Of a DNA stretch of 64,000 nucleotides, positions 46,198-54,901 are shown piece by piece. The DNA lies in NCBI RefSeq assembly GCF_007860135.1, contig NZ_SJPV01000001.1, positions 1,547,299-1,611,298 on the forward strand, read 5' to 3'. Source of the stretch: Novipirellula artificiosorum (GTDB lineage Bacteria; Planctomycetota; Planctomycetia; Pirellulales; Pirellulaceae). The notes below the pieces were generated by a model. The model ran no database searches and was not told the DNA's origin. It saw only the letters and a program-made list of their open reading frames with translations. A program made the translations under genes and the position numbers. Position 1 is the stretch's first letter; every line of letters begins with the position of its first letter.

Positions 46198-47694
46198 ATG
46201 GGACAGTTTCACTTTGACGTCCCCGACACGGTGCAGGATCTGGTCAAGGAATCGCTGTGGAAAAATGCCTATATCTGTGGCATCGAAGGAGTTCCCTGGC
46301 AATCTCGCAGCGAATTTGATGGCTCGCAACTCACAATCACTCGCGGGATCGATTCGTCTGGGAAACTCTTTTTGGCCTGCCCGGTCGAAGGCGTCGGCTA
46401 TACGACACTCAGCACGTGCAGTCTTCGTCCGCTCGACGAGCCCCATTTGTTGATGCTCGAATTGGCCCGCGGCAGTTGCTCGCGGGCTCGAGTTCAATCC
46501 GATGCTTGGGAACGTGCCGGGTTGGTGTTGAGCGCCAAGTTCAACGATCTTCTGCAACGGGGTACGGATCGATTTCTTGACGCCGCACAGCGGCGAGGTG
46601 ACCCAGGCACGGCATCCGAAATCGCCGTCGAAGCGATCGCGTTCTTGACTCAGGCGCTGGCTGACCTCGGTGACAGCTATGCGATGCAGTCGATTGCATT
46701 CCGCAAGCAACGCGAGACACAGATTGGAACGTTGCTGGGTGCGTCGGTCGTTCCGCCTAGCCCCAAGGAAAGCCCGCATGCCGAGGACTATTGCAGCGCA
46801 TTCAATACCGCAGCGGTGCGTGTCAGCTGGGCGGAAATCGAAACGGATTCAGGTCGGTTTGATTACGACGCGGCCGAAGCATCGATCCAATGGTGTGCCG
46901 CGCAGGGATTACGAGTCATTGGTGGACCGCTGTTGGATTTTCGTGAACGCATGCTGCCGCATTGGCTCTACCTGCTTGAAGACAACTTTGAATCACTGCT
47001 CGCGTCGGTTTGTCAGTTTGTTGAGCGAACGGTGGTTCAATTGCGTGGGACGGTCCAGCTTTGGAATTGTGCATCGGGACTCAATACGCCCGGTCCGCTG
47101 CAGCTTGATGACGAACAAGTCATGCGGTTGGCCGTAGGGATTTTGCAAACGGTTCGTCGCAACGACCCGAACACGCCAGCAATCATGAGTTTCGACCAGC
47201 CATTTGGCGAGTACTTGGCGAATCATCGTGATGGAATTTCGCCGCTGCACTTTGCCGATGCACTGGCACGTAGCGGACTCGGTATGGCAGGCTTGGGACT
47301 CGACATTCGCCTGAACTACTCCAGCGGCGCGACGCTGCCCCGATCGGCAGTCGACTTTGGTCAAATGATCGACCGCTGGGCGACGTTGGGAATGCCGTTG
47401 ATGGTGCAGTTGGCAGTCCCTGGGGATCGTGGTGTTGACCAACACGCAACGTTACCGATCGAAACCTTACCGGCCACGCCGTGGGATTTGGATGCTCGCA
47501 GTGAGCAGCTTCGAGTCGCGGGACCGCTGATTCGAACGTTGTTAGCAAAACACTGCGTTCATGCTGTCGTCTGGGACGGTTGGTCGGACGCCGAGTCACA
47601 CCTTTTGAGCCACTCAGGCATGATCGACGAGAACAACCAAGTCCGGCCCCTGCTGGAGTATTTTACTCGGGTCCGTCGGGAGTTCCTGGTTTAA
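46198..47694 (+). CDS. GH10-like TIM-barrel protein lacking visible catalytic glutamates
   Basis: A 498-residue protein starting at ATG 46198. The N-terminal ~150 residues form a beta-rich domain. The C-terminal part (about 180-480) resembles a family-10 glycoside hydrolase barrel: NTAAVRVSWAEIETDSGRFD corresponds to the N-E-M-K-W strand, followed by WCAAQGLRVIGGPLLDF. Where GH10 has WDVVNE with the acid/base Glu, this protein has LWNCASGLN, and where the nucleophile TELD is expected it has PLMVQLAVPG. It is therefore probably non-hydrolytic or uses different residues. No signal peptide. It ends sharing TTAA with the convergent PmoA-like gene. Confidence 0.75.
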   Translation: MGQFHFDVPDTVQDLVKESLWKNAYICGIEGVPWQSRSEFDGSQLTITRGIDSSGKLFLACPVEGVGYTTLSTCSLRPLDEPHLLMLELARGSCSRARVQSDAWERAGLVLSAKFNDLLQRGTDRFLDAAQRRGDPGTASEIAVEAIAFLTQALADLGDSYAMQSIAFRKQRETQIGTLLGASVVPPSPKESPHAEDYCSAFNTAAVRVSWAEIETDSGRFDYDAAEASIQWCAAQGLRVIGGPLLDFRERMLPHWLYLLEDNFESLLASVCQFVERTVVQLRGTVQLWNCASGLNTPGPLQLDDEQVMRLAVGILQTVRRNDPNTPAIMSFDQPFGEYLANHRDGISPLHFADALARSGLGMAGLGLDIRLNYSSGATLPRSAVDFGQMIDRWATLGMPLMVQLAVPGDRGVDQHATLPIETLPATPWDLDARSEQLRVAGPLIRTLLAKHCVHAVVWDGWSDAESHLLSHSGMIDENNQVRPLLEYFTRVRREFLV

Positions 47695-48686
47695 GGCATC
47701 GCTTGTTCGGCGTAGGCGGCGAACTCCAAAGCGGCCTTCTCGGGATCGAATTTGCCTTGATGCAAAAGGACTCGACAACGGATGTCCAACGAGGTTCCCG
47801 CGCGAAGCGTGACCCCGGCGGTTGGTTTTCCACCCGTGAAGTGATGCACGCCGAAGGGATTGGCCGCAAACAATCCGTAAGTCCGTACGTGCCAAAAGCA
47901 GGGTGCCGCGAAACTGGACGGATGATAGAACAGGGTGATCCCAACCGTTTTGCCATCGACCGGGCCACTGTAATCGACCCAATTCGATTGCTTGCCCCAG
48001 GCTTCGCCGTCTTGAAGCCCTTCGGCATTGGTGATCTTTCCCCCTAATTTCGCATCGACCTTCATCGTTCCGGCCACGCGAATGCCAAAGCTCCCCTCTT
48101 TGGTGTCGCCAAAGTTCACATCGCCATCGGTCGCATCGAGTCGCAATTCGCAATCGATGACTCGTTGATCCTGCTGTGCGCCAAACGTAAAGGTGCGTGT
48201 GTCGCTCAACAATCGTTTGCCTGTCGCATCTCGCCATTCGTTCTTTGTGGTGACCACCACGTTGCCGGTTTTCGGATCAACCACGGCCTCCCCGGCGATT
48301 TGGACGATCTTGCCTGATCCCTCATCGTCGGCCCAAAAGTCAACGCCATTGACGTCTCCGTGCGTGAACCACAACGAGCGATGGTGGTCATGGTCGTGTT
48401 TTTCACCCGGCGTGCTGTCAAGCATTGGGAAATCACGGGTCATCCGTTGCCCACCCGGACCCTCTATCGGATAGACGATCGGCTTTCCGCCGCTGTTGGC
48501 CAAATAGGCAGCAAACAAATCCTCGCCTTGGAGGATCCGCCAGCCATCGGGGTTGGTGGTCGGAACGACCGAGAGTGTTTTTTGTTTTGCAGGTGCTTCG
48601 GCAAATGCAGGAATCGGCATCTGGAAACCGATCAGCAAAACGGTTGCGCTCAGAAAGGAATTCAATCGACGAAGGAAAGGAGTCAT
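47691..48686 (-). CDS. PmoA-like (DUF6807) secreted protein
   Basis: A 331-residue exported protein with signal peptide (LNSFLSATVLLIGFQMPIPA, cleaved near AFA). The motif GEKHDHDHHRSLWFTHGDVN, followed by VDFW, and FYHPSSFAAPCFWHVRTYGL are typical of the planctomycete family labelled methane oxygenase PmoA in some databases (now DUF6807); the name does not imply methane oxidation. His-rich positions suggest metal binding. The stop shares TTAA with the GH10-like gene on the opposite strand. Likely role in polysaccharide metabolism is inferred from similar genes near sugar hydrolases, not shown. Confidence 0.85.
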   Translation of the reverse strand: MTPFLRRLNSFLSATVLLIGFQMPIPAFAEAPAKQKTLSVVPTTNPDGWRILQGEDLFAAYLANSGGKPIVYPIEGPGGQRMTRDFPMLDSTPGEKHDHDHHRSLWFTHGDVNGVDFWADDEGSGKIVQIAGEAVVDPKTGNVVVTTKNEWRDATGKRLLSDTRTFTFGAQQDQRVIDCELRLDATDGDVNFGDTKEGSFGIRVAGTMKVDAKLGGKITNAEGLQDGEAWGKQSNWVDYSGPVDGKTVGITLFYHPSSFAAPCFWHVRTYGLFAANPFGVHHFTGGKPTAGVTLRAGTSLDIRCRVLLHQGKFDPEKAALEFAAYAEQAMP

Positions 48687-48747
48687 GGGGTGCTACTTGT
48701 CAAAGGTGGGGATTCGGAGGAAAGGCACATCAAGGCAAAAATGCTCG

Positions 48748-48874
48748 AGTGGACCGTCAAGGTTAAAACTGCGAGTTGGGACGTAGTGGACTTCGCCAGA
48801 GGTCCCTACGAACATTTGAGTTACGGATTTCTGGCGAAATCCACTACCCTGAAATTTATTGCTGACGGTCCACT
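48748..48874. repeat. Nested inverted-repeat element
   Basis: Outer arms AGTGGACCGTCA (48748-48759) and its complement at 48863-48874 are perfect over 12 bases. Inner arms 48783-48800 and 48830-48847 (GTAGTGGA[C/T]TTCGCCAGA) match at 17 of 18. The loop is 29 bases. The right outer arm supplies part of the TAG stop (48873-48875) of the minus-strand gene. I believe similar intergenic repeats occur elsewhere in Rhodopirellula, but cannot check it here. Confidence 0.88.
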
Positions 48875-49433
48875 AGTGCACGACATTGTTGCTGAACTGG
48901 TCGGGGCCGCCTAACATCGGCAGGTGTTGGTATTGAACCACTTTCCAAACGCCGCCCGTATTCTTTTGCATTCGCAGGATCAGCCGTCGCACGACGCGAA
49001 GGTCTCGAATCGATCCCGACTTGTTGCTCACGTCTGCTTTGACCGTTAGATCGACGTCTGCTTCGGTCGGGCTGCTGCCATCAATGATGTCGATGCCTCG
49101 GATCGAATTGATCTTGGCTGACTTAAAAGTATACAGGGGCAATTCTTGTCTTGCTTGCTGTTCGGCATCGGGGTCGCCGATGTATTGATACGTTTTTTCG
49201 TATTCCCCGGCTTCGACGGCCGCTGCGACTTCGAACAGGATCGTTTCGATTTGTTCGCGATCGGTGACCAACAACGATGCGGCAATCCAGGCGACGGGAA
49301 TCAACAGCAGCAGAACCACACCGGCGATTCCGGGGAGGCGTTTCCCGGTTTGCAACCATCCGAACAAGAGGGCCGCGCCAATCAGCCCAAGCATCAAGGA
49401 CACCATCAGCGGTTGTTCCGAAATCATGGTCAT
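48873..49433 (-). CDS. Uncharacterised small membrane protein
   Basis: A 186-residue protein with two N-terminal helices (LMVSLMLGLIGAALLFGWL and AGVVLLLLIPVAWIAASLLV) and a C-terminal soluble domain that looks like an NTF2-like/DUF4878-type fold: an ETILFEVAAAVEAGEYEKTY helix followed by beta strands. The start at 49433 (MTMISEQP) keeps it clear of the MutS-like gene, which ends at 49474. Last gene of a three-gene minus-strand group. Function unknown. Confidence 0.75.
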   Translation of the reverse strand: MTMISEQPLMVSLMLGLIGAALLFGWLQTGKRLPGIAGVVLLLLIPVAWIAASLLVTDREQIETILFEVAAAVEAGEYEKTYQYIGDPDAEQQARQELPLYTFKSAKINSIRGIDIIDGSSPTEADVDLTVKADVSNKSGSIRDLRVVRRLILRMQKNTGGVWKVVQYQHLPMLGGPDQFSNNVVH

Positions 49434-49473
49434 GACGGTGGGGTCCCTTTCGACAAACAGGGGTGGCGGGTTG

Positions 49474-51420
49474 CTACAGCCCCACCATTTCAAGCAAACG
49501 AAGCGCATTGGTGGTGGGCGAGACACCTTCCCGCATCTTGTAGTCAAACGTCATTGTATCGTGACCGTCGTCGCCCTTGGTGATCGTTTCGCGGAAATGA
49601 ACGGTATGAGCCATCGAGTGGAGATCGGGTTCGTCAGCCAATTCCAAGTCATGCGTGCTGATCGCGCCGATGGACTGCAAGTTGATCAAGTGCCGCAGCA
49701 CCTGGACGACAGCGATTTGGCGTTCGCGGCTGTTGGTGCCTTGAAGAATCTCGTCGAGCAAGAACAGCAACACGCGATCATCTTGCTGCGCCAGACGTCG
49801 GGCGTGATCGACGACTTGTTTGAGCCGGTGCAGCTCCGCCATGTAAAACGAGACCCCTTCGCTGAGGTTGTCACTGACGCGTATGCTTGTCGCCAACTCC
49901 ATCGACGGCAGCGCGAACTCGCTCGCACACACGGGCGCCCCAGTCGCAGCCAACGCGACGTTCAATCCAATGCTTCGAAGCATGGTGCTTTTGCCCGACA
50001 TGTTGCTGCCGGTCACCAACAACAACGTTCCCGATGGGCCTACCGAAACATCGTTGGTGACGCGGTCGGTATCATTCAGTAGCGGATGCCCGATCGAGAC
50101 GGCGGCGAGTGTTCCACCCCCATCGCTCGTTGTTTTCCATTGCGGAAACGTCCACTGCGGATACTCATCTCGGAGCGCCGCAAGAGAGACCAACGATTCA
50201 AATTGTCCGAGAGCTTCGAACCAGTTGGAAACGACGTCACCGTACTGCTGTTGCCATTGCTCGAGCCGATGCAACACGCGGACGTCCCACAATGCGAAGG
50301 CCTGTAAAGGAAGGTAGACCAAGAACGTTGCGGCGGATTGCCGAAGTGATCCAGCCGAGGCAACCTTTTGTAACGATCGCATGCCTTCGGCAGCCGACCG
50401 TTCGCCCGTCAAAAGGGTATCGCGAATCTGTCCCAGTTTGGACATTTCTCCGTTGGCGTCATCGACCGGCAACTCATGGGCGGCGTCAAACAATTCGGCA
50501 TAGTCGGCCACCGCACTGCGACTGGCCATGGCGATCGAAAAGATGCTGTGTGCCGGCCCAAGCATGATGCTAGTCATCAGCAGATTGATGAACCCGAGTC
50601 CAATCAAACCGGCTAAATGCAGTTTGGGATTTCCGGCAGCACTGATTCCAAGCACGGACGCAAGCACGCCAACGAAGAAAACGCCTGCAAGTATCGCCGA
50701 GACATTCGCCCAAATCGACAACCAGCGACGCGACTCGAGCCATCGCTCACCGCCGGCCCACGAAGCAAAGCGATCAGGATCCCCGCTGCTTTCGGCAACC
50801 TTTCGCGAAAGCATGTAAAAACGGATCCGTTCCTCGCGCAATGGAGCGAGCGTTTCAATCGCTCGAGTCCGTGGGATTGCCTCGGCGGCGATCGCAGGTC
50901 CGGTCAACCACGACGCAAGTGTACGAATACCCGGAGTGGTCGCGGTCATCGATACCAAGTGAAACAATGATGCCTTGCCAAGCAAATCCAAGTCGGTTGC
51001 GACGTCATGCTGAGCGGTGGGCAGTTCAATTTCCGATAATTGGCGGCTCAGGGTGGCGGTTGCCAGTCGCTGCCAATCTCGTTCGATTCGGGCGATCAGA
51101 CGACGAACAACGGAGCGTTCACGACGAAGGGATTCTAGCTGATCACGAACCGGTTCATTCAAAATGACTGTGGTAAGAAAGCCGGCCAGCGCGATCCAAC
51201 CGATCGGCCATGCCGATGGCATGCCGCCAAAGTGGGTCCCGAGAAACAGAAAGACAATCGCCAACAGAAACAAGACCACCCGAGCGGTGCCGAATTTCCG
51301 ATCGCGAATCTTCAACAAGCTTCGCGCCGCTTCGATCTGTTGCAACTGAGTGCGATACCGATCAAGTGCGTCATCACCGTTGCCAACGTTTGTTCCTGAG
51401 ATGGCGGTTGAATCGGTCAA
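49474..51420 (-). CDS. Membrane-anchored MutS-related ATPase
   Basis: A 648-residue protein with the C-terminal MutS ATPase (about 420-648): Walker A VTGSNMSGKSTMLRSIG, then YMAELHRLKQVVDHARRLAQ, Walker B LLFLLDEILQGTNSRERQ and STHDLELAD. The middle part resembles MutS core/clamp helices (LDLLGKASLFHLVSMTATTP). Two hydrophobic pairs, at about 48-85 and 240-285, indicate membrane anchoring, and the mismatch-recognition domain is absent. Proteins of this type are seen in several phyla with unknown role. ATG overlaps the upstream stop by 4 bases. Confidence 0.87.
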   Translation of the reverse strand: MTDSTAISGTNVGNGDDALDRYRTQLQQIEAARSLLKIRDRKFGTARVVLFLLAIVFLFLGTHFGGMPSAWPIGWIALAGFLTTVILNEPVRDQLESLRRERSVVRRLIARIERDWQRLATATLSRQLSEIELPTAQHDVATDLDLLGKASLFHLVSMTATTPGIRTLASWLTGPAIAAEAIPRTRAIETLAPLREERIRFYMLSRKVAESSGDPDRFASWAGGERWLESRRWLSIWANVSAILAGVFFVGVLASVLGISAAGNPKLHLAGLIGLGFINLLMTSIMLGPAHSIFSIAMASRSAVADYAELFDAAHELPVDDANGEMSKLGQIRDTLLTGERSAAEGMRSLQKVASAGSLRQSAATFLVYLPLQAFALWDVRVLHRLEQWQQQYGDVVSNWFEALGQFESLVSLAALRDEYPQWTFPQWKTTSDGGGTLAAVSIGHPLLNDTDRVTNDVSVGPSGTLLLVTGSNMSGKSTMLRSIGLNVALAATGAPVCASEFALPSMELATSIRVSDNLSEGVSFYMAELHRLKQVVDHARRLAQQDDRVLLFLLDEILQGTNSRERQIAVVQVLRHLINLQSIGAISTHDLELADEPDLHSMAHTVHFRETITKGDDGHDTMTFDYKMREGVSPTTNALRLLEMVGL

Positions 51421-53015
51421 GCGGGATCACCTTCCATCGATGAACGGCGAAAACGTGAGTTGGAAGTAGCCGAAACGACTTTCGCTGCGATCCGGTCTTG
51501 GAGATTGGGACGGAAAATGGTCAACAACAACAACGGCAAGAACCACGCAATGTACAAGCCGCCACCGTAGCCATGCCAGAATTGGGCCGCAACCATCACC
51601 GCAGCCGAACAACCAATCAACGTGCCGAGATTCTTCTGCGCAGGCCAGGCGGCGAGGAACGAACACAGGATCACAAATGCAACGATGACCGGTAGTCGCC
51701 AAATGGGATTCCAACCCAGCCCCCAAATTCCACCCAGACGCGCCTGTTCCACCTCGGGTTTGAATAGACCAAACATCGTTCGCAGATGCTCAATCAGTGA
51801 TTCCGTCCCTGCGAACGACAACAACATCATCAGCAATCCGAGCATGGCGCCAACACCGATCAGGAACCGCCAGACACCGCGGCGCCAATAGAAACTGATC
51901 CAAAGCGGCAACAGAAACAGCGGGTAGTAGACCAAGCCCGAGGCAAGACCAAGGAAGATGCCGGCGAACAAGGGTTTGCGATAACATAGAACGGCCCATA
52001 GCAGTAACGCCGCAGGCAACGCATGGTCCACACGGCCGGTGTACTGCGCGGTGTAGGGCAACATCAAGTACAGCGTCGCGCAGCCCACACCGGCCTTGAT
52101 GTTGCTGAAGTGCCAATTGCCGATCAGCACGATGCCGATCACGATGGCCGCGTGAGCTGCGATGGCAAGGACCTTGGCAAGGGTCGCGAGGTGAGCTTGA
52201 GGTTCGGTCAGTTCGGGTTCGGTCGCGGGTGCACCCGCGGCCAATGCATCGGTAACCGGTCGCGTTGGAATCGCCGGCAACATGTTCATCAACGCATATC
52301 CCGGCCCCAGTTTGGGGCCCTGCTCGATCTGAATGCGCGGCGTGCTATTGACCACATTGGCCATCATGAAAATGAACAACGAGACGCCGATGAACGTCAA
52401 TCCGCCACTGGTGAGATTCGGATCCAATTGGGGACGGCGAACCATCAAAGGGTCAAGTAGCAGTCGAGTGAGAATCAGAAATTGGATCAAGAACAAGTAG
52501 ATGAACCCGTAGCGACGGATGGACGCCGGTTCGACATCGCTATCGCTATCGGACGTCATCGGAGCCATCGCGACCGGGGCGTTCTCTTCCAAGCCGTCTT
52601 CAACCGGTGGCGCGGCGTCGATCGAGTCTGCAGCTGCGTCCGTTGCTTGAGGCAATGGAGCTAACAAGGAGACGAAGAATTCTCGGCTGGTGACCGACAA
52701 CGGACCTTGTTGAGGCGGTTGTTGGCGCGCCGACGTTTGGCTTGCAGATGCGTCTTGGTTGCCGCCGCCTCCCGTCGGCATCGGTGGGGCGTGCCGCTGC
52801 GCGACCACTTCCGATTCGATCTCTTGGATTTGACGTTGCCATCCTTTGTGGACCATCAACAGTCCGGGCGCGAGCAGGATCAGCAGGATCACGTCGAGGT
52901 TGCGGAAACTCCAAAACCGATGGAAAACGAAAAACAACCCAATCGTCAAGAATGACGACAGGTAAACCCAAGTGGTTGGGTCAGGACGCCTGTAATAGAG
53001 CAGGATTTCGCTCAT
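51417..53015 (-). CDS. Multi-pass membrane protein, GT87/DUF2029-like
   Basis: A 532-residue hydrophobic protein (from ATG 53015; a GTG at 53051 is possible) with about ten helices. The part from 290 on (LPYTAQYTGRVDHALPAALL, LGLASGLVYYPLFLLPLWIS) resembles lipid-linked mannosyltransferases of the GT87 family. An extended soluble insert near 70-155 with many Ala/Pro is cytoplasmic or periplasmic. It is the first gene of the three-gene group and overlaps the MutS-like gene by 4 bases (ATGA). No clear catalytic Asp motif could be assigned. Confidence 0.72.
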   Translation of the reverse strand: MSEILLYYRRPDPTTWVYLSSFLTIGLFFVFHRFWSFRNLDVILLILLAPGLLMVHKGWQRQIQEIESEVVAQRHAPPMPTGGGGNQDASASQTSARQQPPQQGPLSVTSREFFVSLLAPLPQATDAAADSIDAAPPVEDGLEENAPVAMAPMTSDSDSDVEPASIRRYGFIYLFLIQFLILTRLLLDPLMVRRPQLDPNLTSGGLTFIGVSLFIFMMANVVNSTPRIQIEQGPKLGPGYALMNMLPAIPTRPVTDALAAGAPATEPELTEPQAHLATLAKVLAIAAHAAIVIGIVLIGNWHFSNIKAGVGCATLYLMLPYTAQYTGRVDHALPAALLLWAVLCYRKPLFAGIFLGLASGLVYYPLFLLPLWISFYWRRGVWRFLIGVGAMLGLLMMLLSFAGTESLIEHLRTMFGLFKPEVEQARLGGIWGLGWNPIWRLPVIVAFVILCSFLAAWPAQKNLGTLIGCSAAVMVAAQFWHGYGGGLYIAWFLPLLLLTIFRPNLQDRIAAKVVSATSNSRFRRSSMEGDPA

Positions 53016-53206
53016 CAAGTTGAAGCAACGTTGGTTGCCGCTCGCTTTCACGTCACTCGATACTAAGAAACTAAACGATCTCTATAGGATACGTCGATTT
53101 GGGTCCACTGAAAAGCACGAGCCCGCCAGCCGATTGAGGGAGGCGCAAGAGCCCCTTACGGCTTTGGATGTTCGTCTTTTACGGTGTTTGAGGTCCGACG
53201 CTGCGA

Positions 53207-54811
53207 CTAAGAGTCGATCTCGACCCGTTCGCCATGGGCGTCACGACAATCCATCTCGAGGTGTTCTGGGAATAACCCTTCGCTTCCGAGGATTTGGACC
53301 GCCATTTTACCGACGTCTTCCATCTCCATCACCTCACGACGTTTCTTGTTGTTCAAGTGTGCGGCGACTTCATCGTTGACGCGAATCGTGACGCGCTCGA
53401 TGTGCTTGTTTTGAACCGCCAAGGCGAGCATCCGAATCACTTCGATCGACATGCTCTCGGCGGTCTTGACCAAGCCACGACCTTGGCAACATGGGCAATC
53501 GGTGTAGATGCTGCGTTTCAAACTTGGGCGGATTCGTTGCCGCGTCATTTCGATCAAGCCGAACGGGCTGGTCCGCAAGATCTTCGTTCTCGCACGATCG
53601 TTTGCCATCGCGTCGCGCAAGGCTCGTTCGAGTTTGCGGCGATGGCTTTCCTTTCGCATGTCGATAAAGTCATTGACGATGACGCCACCGAGGTCTCGCA
53701 AACGCAATTGACGAGCGATCTCTTTGGCCGCCGCCATGTTCAAGCGGAACGCATTTTCTTCGGCGGCATCGGTCCCTCGGAAATTGCCGCTGTTGACGTC
53801 GATCGCCACCAAGGCTTCGGTCGGGTCAATCACGATCGATCCACCTTCGGGAAGCGGCACTTGGCGTTGATTGATCCGCATGATCTCTTCTTCAAGTTTG
53901 TACTTGTGAAACAGCGGTTGCGCGCCGTCATGCAACTTCAATCGGTCAACCACGCGCGGCATGACCATCCGTAAGAAGTCCTTGGCTTTCTCGTACGATT
54001 CACGCTCGTCGATAATGATTTGGTCAATGTCTTCGCTGTAAATGTCGCGAATCGTTCGAATGATCAGATCGCTCTCCTCATACAGCACGCCGGGGTCGTT
54101 GCTGCCTTTGACGCGTCGAACGATCGCTTTCCAAAGTCGCAGCAAGTATTCGAGGTCGCGCTGCAATTCGGGCTCGCTACGGCCCGCACCCGCGGTACGC
54201 ACGATAAAGCCGAGTCCTTTGGGCGGGTTTAGCGACAGCAAGCATCGTTTCAATCGTTTGCGGTCGTCATCATCTTCAATCTTTCGACTCACCCCGACGC
54301 GACCGAGCGCAGGCATCAGCACCAAGTAACGGCCAGGAATCGAAATGTAGGTGCTCAGTGTCGGGCCTTTGGTCCCGATGCCTTCCTTGATGACTTGAAC
54401 CAACACCTCGTCGCCACGGCGAAAGATTTCTTGGATCGGTGGCTTGACGCGTGGACGCCCGCCTTTGAAAGCGTGTTTTCGACCATGCCCTGAATCCCGC
54501 GCTCGTTTGGCAGCCGCTTCGGCCATTTCATCCGATTCTCGCATCACTTCTTCGGGGTCGTAACCTCCTTGACGAAAATACTGAGGTTCGACGTCACTGA
54601 TGTGCAGGAAACCGTTGCGGCCGACGCCGAAGTCGACAAATGCCGCCTGGATGCTCGGCTCTAAGTTGACAATCTTGCCGCGATAAATATTGCCGGCAAA
54701 CGCTTCGACGCTTTTCCGCTCGATGTAGAGTTCGTCAAGTCGGTCGTTCTCAAGAACGGCAATCCGACACTCCTCGGGCTGCAACACGTTGATCAACATT
54801 TCTTTCTTCAT
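53207..54811 (-). CDS. rng: Ribonuclease E/G family protein
   Basis: A 534-residue endoribonuclease of the RNase E/G family, which cleaves single-stranded RNA in rRNA and mRNA processing. The ATG at 54811 has AAAGGTG seven bases upstream; an ATG six bases earlier is too close to it. The S1 domain (AGNIYRGKIVNLEPSIQAAF) is interrupted by a basic insert of about 45 residues (RESDEMAEAAAKRARDSGHG onwards). Catalytic Mg sites VAIDVNSGNFRG and VIVNDFIDM are present, as is the zinc-link CPCCQGRG. No long C-terminal degradosome scaffold, so it is closer to RNase G. The DUF2344 gene is just upstream, on the same strand. Confidence 0.95.
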   Translation of the reverse strand: MKKEMLINVLQPEECRIAVLENDRLDELYIERKSVEAFAGNIYRGKIVNLEPSIQAAFVDFGVGRNGFLHISDVEPQYFRQGGYDPEEVMRESDEMAEAAAKRARDSGHGRKHAFKGGRPRVKPPIQEIFRRGDEVLVQVIKEGIGTKGPTLSTYISIPGRYLVLMPALGRVGVSRKIEDDDDRKRLKRCLLSLNPPKGLGFIVRTAGAGRSEPELQRDLEYLLRLWKAIVRRVKGSNDPGVLYEESDLIIRTIRDIYSEDIDQIIIDERESYEKAKDFLRMVMPRVVDRLKLHDGAQPLFHKYKLEEEIMRINQRQVPLPEGGSIVIDPTEALVAIDVNSGNFRGTDAAEENAFRLNMAAAKEIARQLRLRDLGGVIVNDFIDMRKESHRRKLERALRDAMANDRARTKILRTSPFGLIEMTRQRIRPSLKRSIYTDCPCCQGRGLVKTAESMSIEVIRMLALAVQNKHIERVTIRVNDEVAAHLNNKKRREVMEMEDVGKMAVQILGSEGLFPEHLEMDCRDAHGERVEIDS

Positions 54812-54901
54812 GAACATTCACCTTTCAGGTGTTTGGCCAGCTGGGTACGAACGAAAACGGTCGGTTCGTATGGACGCTCGCCGGGGTTTCGTATGCGGTG
54901 T

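Noticed and set aside
47691..48686. Methane monooxygenase subunit, suggested by the PmoA family name
   Set aside because: The protein is soluble and secreted, with no membrane helices besides the signal; the family name is historical.
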